NCBI GenBank assembly: GCA_016715065.1
Contig: JADKBN010000017.1
Location: 1 to 64,000, forward strand
Reading direction: 5' to 3'
Origin: Fibrobacterota bacterium
GTDB taxonomy: Bacteria > Fibrobacterota > Fibrobacteria > UBA5070
DNA: 64,000 nucleotides
A program made the position numbers and the translations under genes. Of the stretch, positions 17,758 to 27,283 are shown piece after piece; the first letter of the stretch is position 1, and every line of letters begins with the position of its first letter. The notes beneath the pieces were generated by a model. That model did not search any database and was not told the DNA's origin. It saw only the letters and a program-made list of their open reading frames with translations.

Positions 17758-20700
17758 ATGATTTTGGGGCGCCGAGTTGCGACGATATTGCTGGCCGCCG
17801 GGTCGTTCTATTCCGTCCTGGCCAACAAGGTCGTTCTCCTGCAGAACCCCTGGAAAGGGGTCCCTGTGCTGGAAACGGGAGTGCCTGAAATTTTTGGAAT
17901 CAACGGCCCCTTGCCCGTACCTCAGTTCCAGCAGGCTTCCGACGGCTGGTGGCGTTTCGATTTCGGTTTGACTCCGCCAGGTGATTTCAGCGTGCTGAAC
18001 CGACAAAACTACGGAGCGGGCGGCACTTGGCACGAGTACCTCTCTCAGGGCTACGACTCGATCTCTCTGGTGGGAGCGGGGAAGCGACACAACCTCGATG
18101 CCCTGTTTGCGGTCTACGATACTGTTTGGATGGTTCCCTCACCCGCACGAGGTGGACCTCCGCGACTTCTCGTCCAGCGCCCCAATCAGTTTACTGTCTT
18201 GTTTTGGAATCCTTGGGAGGGCCAGTCGATGGGCCTGCCCCCCTCCATGCGCACAGAAAGCTTGCCATGGGAAACCATGATTCCCGTGGTAGGTAGGCCA
18301 GGTTGGTACGCATCGACTTCGTGGGGCTTCACCCATCTGGATCTGCAATTCAAATCTGCACAAGGCCGATATCTCAGCGCATCCGGTCAATCGTCCACCG
18401 CCGGGCAGCCTGTTCGGTTTGATTCGGTGGTCACGAAAAACGACACCGCATGGGTGTTCGCCCAAGCCAGCGCGAACTCGCCTCCAGCCGCCACAAGCGC
18501 CATGCCCCGCGCAACGGTGGTGGAGGCGTTCAATCCCTGGGACGGAAATTTCCCGTTCGTTCTGCCCACCTTCCGTTTTTCCGATGGTGCAACGGTGGTG
18601 GGTGCTCCTATCCAGGAGCGTTGCGGCTGGTACCGTGCGGTTCGCTACGACGTGGCTCCGACGGGAGTCGTTTTGGCTGGGAATGCCGCGACCTGGGGGC
18701 AAGCTGGCGCAGGTAGTGCGCTCCCGTTCAACCTTTCCGCGCTATTTCTTGCCGGCGACACTGCCCGGATCGGGCCGGATAGCCTTGGGACCTGGCGGCT
18801 TTCAGCCTTGCCAACCAAGGCACGGGGACAATGCTTCGTCTCGCTGTTGGCTGGAATCATCCGTGATTTCGATTCGACTCATCCTGCCTTCGAACGCTAC
18901 AGTGGGGACGGCGCCAAGGGCATGGTTCAAACCACCCTAGGAGCGGACGGCAAACCCATCCCCACCGCCGAGGATATTTTTGGAAACCAGACCATTCCCC
19001 AGTGGTTTCGCGATGTGCCGGGGGTCAATTACACGACTTGTCGTGATCTTCCCCTGACGTTGTCCACGTCGACGGGACTCTATTCCTTCGAAGACTCCTA
19101 TTACTTCCCCATCGACGACCTAGACCCTGTGCTGGATCCTCACAACATCAAGCACATCGCCGACGACGGCAAGCCGCACAATTTCCACTTCTGCCTGGAA
19201 TCGCACGCGATCTTCAATTACCACAAGGGACAGAAGTTCGATTTCACCGGAGACGACGACGTCTGGGTGTACATCAACGGCAAGCTGGTCGTGGATCTGG
19301 GTGGTGTGCACACGGCCCAAAGCGCTTCGGTCGATCTCGATCTGTTGGGATTGACCGAGGGCAAGACGTATCCGTTCGATTTCTTCTTCTGCGAGCGCAA
19401 AACCGTCCAATCGCACATGAAGATCACCACGTCCTTGAATCTTCTCAACTTGCCGGAATTTGACATGAAGGAAACCCGGTTGGGACCGGGGTTGCGTCGG
19501 TTCGATCTTCTGCTGCATCGCAAGCAGGGCGAGGGATGCGCCACCACCAAGACCGATTTGCCCGCGGCGGGGCGGTTCGTGCTCTCCGGCCTGAAGCTCG
19601 CCACCCCCGTTGTGCTGCAGACGGGAGTTTCCTTCGGGGGGATCACCATCCGCGCCGATTCCGCCCAGATGTTGCTCGACTCCAATTCCATCACCGGATT
19701 GGCGCCCGGGATCTACAACATGCGGATCCAGTTCGCCCAGGACACCACCCAATATCGCGACGTGACTTTCGAGGTCGCCTACCGCCCACGCCCCATCTTC
19801 GTGTTGCACGGCCCGGTGGTGGCCTCTCCTGGCCAGTATGTGGCGATGGATCTCCTCCAGATGTCCGGGCCCGTGGTCTGGGACAAGGCAGCCCCCTTCC
19901 GGCTGCGTCCTGTGCCAGGACTTGTCGTCTTCGCCGATTCGCTTGGAAAGCGACTTCTGAGCGAGCTGGACACGGTCATGACCGGTCCACTTGGGCAACC
20001 CAGGCGAGTTTGGGTCCGCGGCGATGTTTACGGGACGTTCTCGCTGACGGCATTGGCCATGGCGGGCGATTCCTCCGACGTGCGAACGCCGATCGTGGTC
20101 CGGTCCCACGTGCTGCGGTGGGTGGATTCCACCGGTGCGGTTGTTTCCCCTTACCGGATTTCCGTCGACGTACGCTCACCCATCCGTCTGTGGCTGGAAG
20201 TCGCCGATGCGGGGGTCCGCTGCGATACCTGCCGCGACGTGGTCCGGTTGCAGCCTCCGGATCCTGCGGTGCGCATCACCACGACAGCCGGACTTCCCGT
20301 CACCTCTGTGGTGTTGGTGGGGGGGCGGACCTCGGTGGTGTTGACCTCGTCCCAGCCCAGGTCCGGACTGGGTTTGACCGCTTCTTTGGCGGATTCCGGC
20401 ACGGCCATCTTCTGGTCGCCCCTGGACTGGAAGCCCTATCGCCTGGTCTGGACGGACTCCACCGGCAAGCCTCTGCCGGAGCCGGTGGATTATATCCGCG
20501 GCGAAGTCACCACCCGGACGAAGGCATGGATCGGCGCCTGGAATTCTTCCGGGCAATGCAACACCTGCGACTTCTCGCTGAACTCGCTTCTGACGGATTC
20601 TGTCTACCAGCTGGTGGATGCGTTGGGCCGAGCGAAACCGGATGTCCAGATGGTGGCGGGTTTCGCGCGCGTCGATCTCGCTTTGCTCCGTCCAGGAAGC

Positions 20701-22833
20701 GCCATGCTGGCGCTGGGCGGAACCCTGACCGATTCCGCCACCCGGATCGTCCAAGCCGACCCGTTCAAATTGGTGTTCCTCGACAGCCTGGGCAATGCCC
20801 TGAATCCGTTGGCGTTGATCGGTGAGATCCTGCGTCCCAAAACCCTCCGTGTCGAGGTTTGGGGCAAATCCGGACGCTGCGACACCTGCTCGGGAGTGGC
20901 CAATCTGGTTCCGTCACTGGGGTTGACCTTGCCCGATGGCGCCGCGGTTTCGATCGTCGCAGGCCGTGGAACTCTTCGGTTCGTGGCCCAAGCGGAAGTC
21001 AATTTTGGCCAGATCGATGGTGTTTTGGCCAAGTACTGGGCGGTCGGAACCGCATCCCCGATCCGAATGGTGGCCATGCCGCCGGATTCCGGCCTTTGGA
21101 CGGATCAGGATGGCGACGGTCGAGCCGACCACCTCCGCGTCTGGCTGCATCATCCCTGGACCGACCAGACTTCGATTCGCGCCGCTTGGCCGGACACCAC
21201 CTTCTGGATCGGACCTGATCTGCCGGGAATTGTCATCAGTGGCGGCGGAAGGATCCTGGATCTGGATGTCCCGACCGGACTTCCGGGAACTTCGGCGACG
21301 ACCACCGATCTGGGCCGTTGGCAGCGCGACCAGACCGGCTGGAAACCCTTCCCCATCCGCGATGGCGTGGCACCCGTTCCTACCAAGGCGATTTTGTACC
21401 GGGGAGAGCGATGGGACACGCTGAGAGTCTGGCCCAGTGAATCCATCAGAAACGTGACCGCGTTGGGCGATTTGGTGCGTCAGCTGCAATCCGATGGATC
21501 TCTGCCCGCCTACCAGTTCGTGAACCAGTGGCTCGATCCAGTGACAGGCGCATTGGTGCTCATCGCTCCCGCCGGATTGCCTTCCGGGACACCCGCACCG
21601 GGTGACTGGGTCCGATTTTCACCGGGTGGCGGTGTGTTGGATGTCCAGGGTAACCGGCCAGGCTTGATTTCGAAGGCAGTTCAAATCATTGGAACCGATC
21701 CCGCCCCCCAATGGGCGTTTATGCAAGACGCCAACGGAGACGGAAAGGCCGATCGCGTGGTGATGAAGTTCTTGCGCCCACTGGCTGCGCTGGAAGACTG
21801 GCGATTCCGCTGGCCGGATTCGTTGGGTGGCTTGGACAGTCGCTTTGCTTTGACCACCCAGGCCAGGACCGATTCCGGCGGAACCATCGTCATCTTCGAT
21901 CTGCCGCCCTTTTCGTACGGTCAGACTGCATGTCCGACCAATGGCTGCTGGAACCTGGGATCGATGATCGCCTCGTTTGATGGCGACACGGTCTCTACCC
22001 ATTTCCCGATCCTGGACGGCGTGCCTCCTGCGCCGGTGCGAGCGCGCATGCGATATGCGTTCGAAGACGGTGTACCGGACACGCTTTATGCCGACTTCAG
22101 CGAGCCCGTCAAGACGGCTTCCGCATCGCTGAGCTGGATCAGCTGGGGCGATATGATTCCGTGGCTACCGGGAAATGCGATCGTGCCGTTCCAAGCGATT
22201 CTGACACCGGATATGCGTCATGCGATGTTTTTGGTGGATACGTCTGTCTATCCCAAGGAGGGTGATGGCATTCGGATCAATCCAGTGATTCGGGGTGGTC
22301 TGACCGATGCGAATGGTGTGGGGCCCGAAGCGGTCGCCGCCTGGGTAAAGCTCGAGTTGGGGCCTCTCCCTGTTCGACTTCTGGCGCTTCCGTACCATCC
22401 GATGCGCACCTGGAATGGAAAGGTGCCGCCAGAAACCGAGCCCGTCATGCAGGTATTCGTTCGCGCGGGTCGAGGAGGGCCAAGTCCTTGGCAGACCCTC
22501 GACGGCACTCCGATGCCGGATACTTCGAATCTGGTGGGGACGATCGTGACGCTCAATGCTGCGTCGCGGGTTTCTGTCTATCTGTACGACAATCTCGGCG
22601 TGTTCATCGCTCGCCGCGAGATGGAAGAAGCTCGTCGAATGGCAGTGGAGAGTAAGGTTCCGGTCGATTCTCGCGGGAATTTCCAAGTATGGGTGGGTTG
22701 GGACGGCGTGGCCAACAACCGGATGGCCCCGACAGGCGTCTATTTGATGCGTGTGGTGGCTTGGCGGGAAGTGGAAAATCGAAATGTGTTCCGTCAGAAG
22801 ATCATCCGCTTGGGCTGGATCCGGCGGGATTGA
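17758..22833 (+). CDS. Giant secreted fibro-slime domain protein
   Basis: About 1,691 residues. A signal peptide (ILGRRVATILLAAGSFYSVLA) is followed by beta-rich N-terminal repeats with NPW motifs (NPWKG, NPWEG, NPWDG). A fibro-slime/PA14-like domain spans about 360-561, with FTGDDDVWVYINGKLVVDLG and VHTAQSASVDL. Three tandem beta-sandwich repeats of about 110 residues each carry one CxxC (RCDTC, QCNTC, RCDTC; about 787-1107). Two Ca-binding-like loops follow (DQDGDGRAD, DANGDGKAD), and a FlgD-like C-terminal module (about 1595-1691, DNLGVFIARRE...APTGVYLMRV) closes the protein. It is likely a cell-surface adhesin or cellulose-interaction protein. ATG 17758 has an aaggagg site at 17747-17753. 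Confidence 0.88.
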   Translation: MILGRRVATILLAAGSFYSVLANKVVLLQNPWKGVPVLETGVPEIFGINGPLPVPQFQQASDGWWRFDFGLTPPGDFSVLNRQNYGAGGTWHEYLSQGYDSISLVGAGKRHNLDALFAVYDTVWMVPSPARGGPPRLLVQRPNQFTVLFWNPWEGQSMGLPPSMRTESLPWETMIPVVGRPGWYASTSWGFTHLDLQFKSAQGRYLSASGQSSTAGQPVRFDSVVTKNDTAWVFAQASANSPPAATSAMPRATVVEAFNPWDGNFPFVLPTFRFSDGATVVGAPIQERCGWYRAVRYDVAPTGVVLAGNAATWGQAGAGSALPFNLSALFLAGDTARIGPDSLGTWRLSALPTKARGQCFVSLLAGIIRDFDSTHPAFERYSGDGAKGMVQTTLGADGKPIPTAEDIFGNQTIPQWFRDVPGVNYTTCRDLPLTLSTSTGLYSFEDSYYFPIDDLDPVLDPHNIKHIADDGKPHNFHFCLESHAIFNYHKGQKFDFTGDDDVWVYINGKLVVDLGGVHTAQSASVDLDLLGLTEGKTYPFDFFFCERKTVQSHMKITTSLNLLNLPEFDMKETRLGPGLRRFDLLLHRKQGEGCATTKTDLPAAGRFVLSGLKLATPVVLQTGVSFGGITIRADSAQMLLDSNSITGLAPGIYNMRIQFAQDTTQYRDVTFEVAYRPRPIFVLHGPVVASPGQYVAMDLLQMSGPVVWDKAAPFRLRPVPGLVVFADSLGKRLLSELDTVMTGPLGQPRRVWVRGDVYGTFSLTALAMAGDSSDVRTPIVVRSHVLRWVDSTGAVVSPYRISVDVRSPIRLWLEVADAGVRCDTCRDVVRLQPPDPAVRITTTAGLPVTSVVLVGGRTSVVLTSSQPRSGLGLTASLADSGTAIFWSPLDWKPYRLVWTDSTGKPLPEPVDYIRGEVTTRTKAWIGAWNSSGQCNTCDFSLNSLLTDSVYQLVDALGRAKPDVQMVAGFARVDLALLRPGSAMLALGGTLTDSATRIVQADPFKLVFLDSLGNALNPLALIGEILRPKTLRVEVWGKSGRCDTCSGVANLVPSLGLTLPDGAAVSIVAGRGTLRFVAQAEVNFGQIDGVLAKYWAVGTASPIRMVAMPPDSGLWTDQDGDGRADHLRVWLHHPWTDQTSIRAAWPDTTFWIGPDLPGIVISGGGRILDLDVPTGLPGTSATTTDLGRWQRDQTGWKPFPIRDGVAPVPTKAILYRGERWDTLRVWPSESIRNVTALGDLVRQLQSDGSLPAYQFVNQWLDPVTGALVLIAPAGLPSGTPAPGDWVRFSPGGGVLDVQGNRPGLISKAVQIIGTDPAPQWAFMQDANGDGKADRVVMKFLRPLAALEDWRFRWPDSLGGLDSRFALTTQARTDSGGTIVIFDLPPFSYGQTACPTNGCWNLGSMIASFDGDTVSTHFPILDGVPPAPVRARMRYAFEDGVPDTLYADFSEPVKTASASLSWISWGDMIPWLPGNAIVPFQAILTPDMRHAMFLVDTSVYPKEGDGIRINPVIRGGLTDANGVGPEAVAAWVKLELGPLPVRLLALPYHPMRTWNGKVPPETEPVMQVFVRAGRGGPSPWQTLDGTPMPDTSNLVGTIVTLNAASRVSVYLYDNLGVFIARREMEEARRMAVESKVPVDSRGNFQVWVGWDGVANNRMAPTGVYLMRVVAWREVENRNVFRQKIIRLGWIRRD

Positions 22834-22844
22834 TTCAAACTGGT

Positions 22845-22863
22845 TCCCTCCCCACCGGAGGGA
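22845..22863 (+). terminator. Short hairpin after the fibro-slime gene
   Basis: tccctcc, a 5-base loop and ggaggga form a perfect stem 11 bp past the stop. There is no T-run, so termination would be weak; it may instead be an mRNA 3'-end stabiliser. Confidence 0.35.
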
Positions 22864-22867
22864 CTGT

Positions 22868-22913
22868 GGGATTCGAGCCCCAGTTAACGGACTGAAAACC
22901 CGCCGTCCTAGGC
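22868..22913 (-). pseudogene. tRNA-Glu fragment (duplicated anticodon-to-T-arm part)
   Basis: About 46 bp nearly identical to the anticodon and T-arm portion of the intact tRNA-Glu 110 bp away, including the TTC anticodon loop, with a few substitutions (gagcccc for gaacccc, gttaacgg for gttagcgg). The D-arm, acceptor 5' strand and matching acceptor 3' strand are missing, so it cannot fold as a tRNA. It could be a remnant of tandem tRNA duplication or of an integration event at a tRNA gene. Confidence 0.75.
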
Positions 22914-22930
22914 AGATATTCAAGAAACAA

Positions 22931-22966
22931 GAAGCCCACCCTCGAAGGATCGAAGGTGGGCTTTTA
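22931..22966 (-). terminator. Hairpin terminator between tRNA-Glu and its fragment
   Basis: Stem aagcccacc/ggtgggctt around a loop containing a smaller tcg...cga pairing. It has a short T-run on the plus side (ctttta) and a T-rich stretch on the minus side, so it may act on both strands; it lies just downstream of the tRNA-Glu gene. Confidence 0.7.
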
Positions 22967-23039
22967 TATCCCCATGGGGATTCGAACCCCAGTTAGCGGA
23001 CTGAAAACCCGCCGTCCTAGGCCTCTGGACGATGGGGAC
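22967..23039 (-). tRNA. tRNA-Glu (TTC)
   Basis: On the minus strand: acceptor GTCCCCA pairs with TGGGGAT, D-arm GTCCAGAGGCCTAGGAC, anticodon stem-loop GCGGG-TTTTCAG-TCCGC with anticodon TTC, and T-arm TGGGGTTCGAATCCCCA. The layout and the GAGGCCTAGGAC segment match bacterial tRNA-Glu. CCA is not encoded. Confidence 0.92.
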
Positions 23040-23093
23040 CTAGAGGGCGAAAATATATGGGATCGGCCGCTAGAAAGCAAGGGGGGAGACCCT

Positions 23094-23435
23094 CTAAAAT
23101 TCGTCGACACGATCCCCAAACGCATCACGTGGTAGGGTGCGCAGCGTGATCTCGTGTGAGGTGCTTCGAAAGGCAATCCGCACCTGATGAGCTTGGCGTC
23201 CGGTTTCCAGACGGCAGGCAAGCCACTGGGTCTCATCGAAGCCCAAGGTGAGGAAGCCTTCTTGGTCGCCTTCGGTGGATATGATTTTGAGGGAGGCGAG
23301 ATCGATGTCCGCTTTTCGGCTGGCCAACCACCCATCCAGGCACGCCCGCAACCGTTCCGACTGGTTCCGGAAGACCTCCAGCAGGCTGGGGTGGTTTCGG
23401 ACGAACACATGTTCTTGATAGGGAAGTTGGGTCAT
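23094..23435 (-). CDS. Small soluble protein of unknown function
   Basis: 113 residues, acidic/mixed, no signal or membrane segment, no recognisable motif. The sequence alternates predicted helix (LLEVFRNQSERLRACLDGWLASRKADIDLA) with beta-like strands (FLTLGFDETQWLACRLE, HQVRIAFRSTSHEITLRTL). It starts 31 bp after the stop of the large secreted gene on the same strand, so it may be cotranscribed. Function unknown. Confidence 0.6.
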   Translation of the reverse strand: MTQLPYQEHVFVRNHPSLLEVFRNQSERLRACLDGWLASRKADIDLASLKIISTEGDQEGFLTLGFDETQWLACRLETGRQAHQVRIAFRSTSHEITLRTLPRDAFGDRVDEF

Positions 23436-23465
23436 TTGGTGGATTGCCTTTAAGGTGGATCGCCA

Positions 23466-26384
23466 TTATCGCAGGGCGGGAAGTATCATCCTTCGGACCT
23501 CGGAACCGACTTCCAGCCGAGCCACCAAAATCCCTGGAGTGACGCGGATCTGCAACCTGTTCTCTCCAACCAGGCCCGATTGGCGGAAAGAATGCACGCG
23601 TGAACCGTCCAACCGAAAGATTTCCAGGTGGAATTCCATGGGCTCGGATTGGCTCCAACGCAATTCCAGGCCTCCTTTTCCAGCCAGGACCCGCAACGGG
23701 TCCACGCTCATCCGTCCGGCTTTCGGTCCGGTACGGAATGCCCCGAAGGCACCGCGCAGCGTGAAAAAGGGGGAGGCTCGACGATCGATGCGATTCCATC
23801 CGTTCGCCAACGGGATTCCGATTTCGGAAGAGGTGCCGCTCTGGAAAACGCGAACGGATGGAGCCGGCCAGGGAAGCAAGCCTGGATGGAGATCGATGGA
23901 GTTCTGCCCGCTCGTGAAGGCAAGTTGGATGGTCGAGTCGCCGCTTCGGACCATGGAGACACCGCCGCTGGTACGGATGCCATCCCAGTTGACGTTGGCA
24001 CCTTCCGGATCCACGAACCATCGGTCCGAAAGCTCCAGGAAATTCAGCGGGATTCCGCCAGACAGGATCCGTCCGATCCTTTCGTTTCCTCCGGATGCCA
24101 AAAATCCGTTTCCGGCCAAGGTGTCACTGGCAAGGATCCGCGGCAGGGTGTCGAGATTCGCGAGGGAGGTCCACCCGTTGCCAAAAAATGTCTTCTGAAG
24201 ACGCCAATCGTCCGAAACAGGAAGGAAATCCACCATGGGCTCGAATCCATACCGGTCGTGGGCGGCACCCACCAGAAGAATGGTCCGCAGGTACCGGCCT
24301 TGCAGGGTATCCCACATCGCGCGCCCCTTGGGGGCGATCAGAGCCATGGTTCCGTACAGGATGTTCCAGGCATCCTTGGCGTCCCAGCGTGCAGGAACCT
24401 TCGATTGTCCATCTCCGGAATACCATGTGGGCGCGAAGCCATCGTGGTTGGCCAACAACAGGAGAGGGACTCGGCGTGAGGGATCGAAGCTGAGGGCATC
24501 CGCCTTGGGCTCGACCGGTTCGGGAGTGATCCAGTCCTGTCCAGCGTCCTTGTTGTTGGCGATGGACATCGGTCCTTCGCCGTAGTCGACCACCGCATGG
24601 GAAACGTCGCGTGCTTGCTCGCTTCCGGTCACCAGGTGATGCGTGTCCTTCAAATATCCGAACATCGCGGTGCGCAGGAGCATGTTTTCGTGGCGGGACG
24701 AACCAAAGATCGGATTGTAGTCGTCGTGCAGGTTTTCCGCCATGGTCACGTCGATGAAGCGTGTGTTGCGAGGTCTCGCGGCGAGATCGGCTCCCACGGT
24801 TTTTTTCAGGATCTCCAACTGTCGCCGAAGCGAAATCCGGCTCATGGAGTAGAGGACATTCCCCTTGGCATCCAAACCTTCGAATCCATCGATCATCGCT
24901 CCGGAGGAATCGAGCGCGATGCCGGCCGGGTATTCCAAGTCGAGCATGGAGGATCCTCCTGCGAGCGCCCCGGAAACTTGCGTGTAGACGGAGGTCAGGA
25001 AACCCCGGGCGTTGAGAGAATCGATCTGGGCGCCGCTGGTGGTGCCCCAATGAACGAGCCCCTTGTCCACTCCGAAGAGCTTCAGTGTATCGAAGAAGCG
25101 GTAGTCGAGCCCGGGCCAGGAGCCTGTTGTCCAAAAATCCACTGCCCCGCGAAGCTTGGCCACGTTCGGGTTCTGGAGGACCTTTTCACCCCAACTGCGC
25201 ACGCGACCCAGCTCCCGCTGGCGGGACTGGTGGCGAGAGGCGAGCTCCTTCCATCCGCCCCCGCGCAACGGCGCGACCAGCAGCGAGCGGTCGTGCATCC
25301 AAATGCGCTTGGAGGGAGCCTGGAAGGATTCGGGTTGGCGCAGGCCTTCCTTGGATATCCAAGCGACTCCGGCGTCGGAGGGTTGGTCGTAGGAGATGAC
25401 AAAACCCGTCTTTCCATCGGTGGCGGCGGCCAACCCCATGGACACCTGCCATTCCCAGAAATTGGCGAAATGGTGGCTCCAGGAATACGTTGGGTGGTCC
25501 ACCGGCAGGGTGATGCCGGTGCCGCGCGGCATCGCGATCCGTTGTCCCTTGCGGGTCCGCACCTGGCCCGGAAACAGCAGATTGGCCATCAGGGGGCTGG
25601 AAGAATCGGCATGCAGAGTGATTCCCAGTGCGCCACCACGCAGCCGCAAACCCACCTCGATGGCCCATCCTCCAGGGATGTACTGGCAATAGAGGGCAGC
25701 ACTGTCGGATCCATGCAGGGAGACCGAGTCGGTGGAGAACGTGGACACCGGCTCGATCACGACCGAATCGCGGTGGATGGAATCATGGAGCGCCATTCCC
25801 AGGGACGAGGGGTCTACGACCACCCGCAAAGAGTCGTTGGCGAGCCTGATGGGAGCCAGACCGGACGAGGATTTCGCCAGAGACCATTCCAGGTCGTCGA
25901 AGGCTCCGCGTCCAGGACCCCATCCAGTGATCCGAGGCAGGATCCTCACGCATCCTGTCGGGACCACCAGTTTCGCAACGTAACGAGTCCAGCCGGAAGG
26001 TCGCCTTGAAAACGCTGCTCCCGCAAGGCTCCACGAGATTGCCTTGCCCGCAGCGTCGAATCCCGCGATGGTCGGGCCGGCGCTGCCGGCCATGGTGTCG
26101 GTGCGAGCCCAGACGGACCAGGTCCAGATCTCGCCGGCATTGACCGAGCGAGAAAGGGCCCCGGAGAAGTACGCCCAGTCCTGTCCGCCCCTTTGGTCGA
26201 AGGAGAAGCAGAACTTTCCGCTATGACAATTTTCGGAGACAAGCTCGCCGATAGCGGAATCCTTGCTGCGTGCGAAGAAGGTCCAGCCGCTGTCGCCATG
26301 TTCCAGATCGGTGGAAAAGACCGAAGCCGCAGGTGAAGTGGCGGCGAATCCGATGCCCACGAAAAAAGGGAGGAACGAGCGCAT
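23466..26384 (-). CDS. Large secreted protein, probable glycoside hydrolase-like enzyme
   Basis: 972 residues from ATG 26384, with a signal peptide (RSFLPFFVGIGFAATSPAAS). An N-terminal jelly-roll-like module (STDLEHGDSGWTFF...GGQDWAYFSG) resembles a carbohydrate-binding domain. The central region looks like a (beta/alpha)8 enzyme with acidic segments such as LDLEYPAGIALDSSGAMIDGFEG, FIDVTMAENLHDDYNP and VVDYGEGPMSIANN. The C-terminal 90 residues form a beta-sandwich tail (FHLEIFRLDGSRVHSFRQSG...RRMILPALR) like the sorting tails of other secreted proteins here. I cannot name the family with confidence; GH101/GH129-like or related TIM-barrel glycosidases are candidates. An in-frame upstream start would add 18 non-signal residues. 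Confidence 0.7.
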   Translation of the reverse strand: MRSFLPFFVGIGFAATSPAASVFSTDLEHGDSGWTFFARSKDSAIGELVSENCHSGKFCFSFDQRGGQDWAYFSGALSRSVNAGEIWTWSVWARTDTMAGSAGPTIAGFDAAGKAISWSLAGAAFSRRPSGWTRYVAKLVVPTGCVRILPRITGWGPGRGAFDDLEWSLAKSSSGLAPIRLANDSLRVVVDPSSLGMALHDSIHRDSVVIEPVSTFSTDSVSLHGSDSAALYCQYIPGGWAIEVGLRLRGGALGITLHADSSSPLMANLLFPGQVRTRKGQRIAMPRGTGITLPVDHPTYSWSHHFANFWEWQVSMGLAAATDGKTGFVISYDQPSDAGVAWISKEGLRQPESFQAPSKRIWMHDRSLLVAPLRGGGWKELASRHQSRQRELGRVRSWGEKVLQNPNVAKLRGAVDFWTTGSWPGLDYRFFDTLKLFGVDKGLVHWGTTSGAQIDSLNARGFLTSVYTQVSGALAGGSSMLDLEYPAGIALDSSGAMIDGFEGLDAKGNVLYSMSRISLRRQLEILKKTVGADLAARPRNTRFIDVTMAENLHDDYNPIFGSSRHENMLLRTAMFGYLKDTHHLVTGSEQARDVSHAVVDYGEGPMSIANNKDAGQDWITPEPVEPKADALSFDPSRRVPLLLLANHDGFAPTWYSGDGQSKVPARWDAKDAWNILYGTMALIAPKGRAMWDTLQGRYLRTILLVGAAHDRYGFEPMVDFLPVSDDWRLQKTFFGNGWTSLANLDTLPRILASDTLAGNGFLASGGNERIGRILSGGIPLNFLELSDRWFVDPEGANVNWDGIRTSGGVSMVRSGDSTIQLAFTSGQNSIDLHPGLLPWPAPSVRVFQSGTSSEIGIPLANGWNRIDRRASPFFTLRGAFGAFRTGPKAGRMSVDPLRVLAGKGGLELRWSQSEPMEFHLEIFRLDGSRVHSFRQSGLVGENRLQIRVTPGILVARLEVGSEVRRMILPALR

Positions 26385-26434
26385 GCGTCTATTGTAACCT
26401 ATCCGGCCCTGGCGAGCGCACTTCGAGCGGAAGG

Positions 26435-27283
26435 TCACCGCGCATGGTGGGAGGGTGCCTTTTCCAGATCGGTTCCTTTCGTCACCCCGATCATGACACC
26501 GAATTCCCCGTCGGTCTGGATCCAGTTTTTCGATGGCATGTAGGCGCGTGAAACGAACCCGTCCAAAAAGAGCGCGTTGGCGCAGCCATGGCGAAGGAAA
26601 AATGTCGCGAAGTCGTGAAAATTGATCTCGGTGCGGGAAATGGCGAAGAGCAGTCGGCCGTCTGACAGGATCCCGACGCCGTTTCGGATGTTCAGATTCT
26701 TCGAGCCGGCGATGAAGGCTGGATGGATCGCGCTATCGATCACCAGCATGGGGCCCGATTGGGTCGCGTAGCGGACCTGTCCGCTGTCCCGGAAATTGTC
26801 CGTGGGGGTGATCCTCGCCCTTCCTGAGGTGTCGATCAGGAAGATGCCGTTGGGTTCGAGATAGAAGTTCCCTTCTCCGGCGGAGGTGTCCAATGGGTGG
26901 ATAACGCTTCCCTCCTGGACGAAAAGCCCGTGGGAGGTGAATCCGGTATCGAACATGCCGCCGTTCATGGCCAGCGCAAGGGATTTGCCGGAGGACTCGA
27001 GGTGGGATTTCAGGGCCGCCAAACTGCCAAGGATTTTTCCGGAGTCATCCTTCCAGTGCAGAGAAACATCGAGACTGCGGGGATCGACGATTTCGGAAAC
27101 GATCAGGCTGTCCAGGGATCTCGTCCGAGGCAGGGTCGTCGGGGGGAACGGGCGTGGATGGTCGAGGGGTACGACAAAGCAGCCCAACAAGCAAAACCAC
27201 AAGGGGACGGATTTCAGGAATGGAATCCAGACCCGAAGCCACCGGCAATCCCGGTACTCGCACGGGCCGATTCTGTTCAGCAT
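26435..27283 (-). CDS. Phosphodiester glycosidase-like lipoprotein (NAGPA/DUF2233 family)
   Basis: 282 residues from ATG 27283. A hydrophobic start ending in LLGC, a lipobox, suggests a lipoprotein after cleavage before Cys. The body carries the family signatures AMNGGMFDTGF, HGLFVQEGSV, LEPNGIFLID, QSGPMLVID, NIRNGVGILSDGRLLFAIS and ALFLDGFVSRAYMPS. Members of this family include the mammalian uncovering enzyme and bacterial phosphodiester glycosidases; the substrate here is unknown. The start lies inside the end of the acetyltransferase gene (7-bp overlap), so the two are coupled. Confidence 0.85.
   Translation of the reverse strand: MLNRIGPCEYRDCRWLRVWIPFLKSVPLWFCLLGCFVVPLDHPRPFPPTTLPRTRSLDSLIVSEIVDPRSLDVSLHWKDDSGKILGSLAALKSHLESSGKSLALAMNGGMFDTGFTSHGLFVQEGSVIHPLDTSAGEGNFYLEPNGIFLIDTSGRARITPTDNFRDSGQVRYATQSGPMLVIDSAIHPAFIAGSKNLNIRNGVGILSDGRLLFAISRTEINFHDFATFFLRHGCANALFLDGFVSRAYMPSKNWIQTDGEFGVMIGVTKGTDLEKAPSHHAR

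Noticed and set aside
24597..26009. 470-codon plus-strand ORF opposite the 972-residue secreted protein
   Set aside because: No start site, low-complexity translation; the minus-strand frame has a signal peptide and continuous domain structure.
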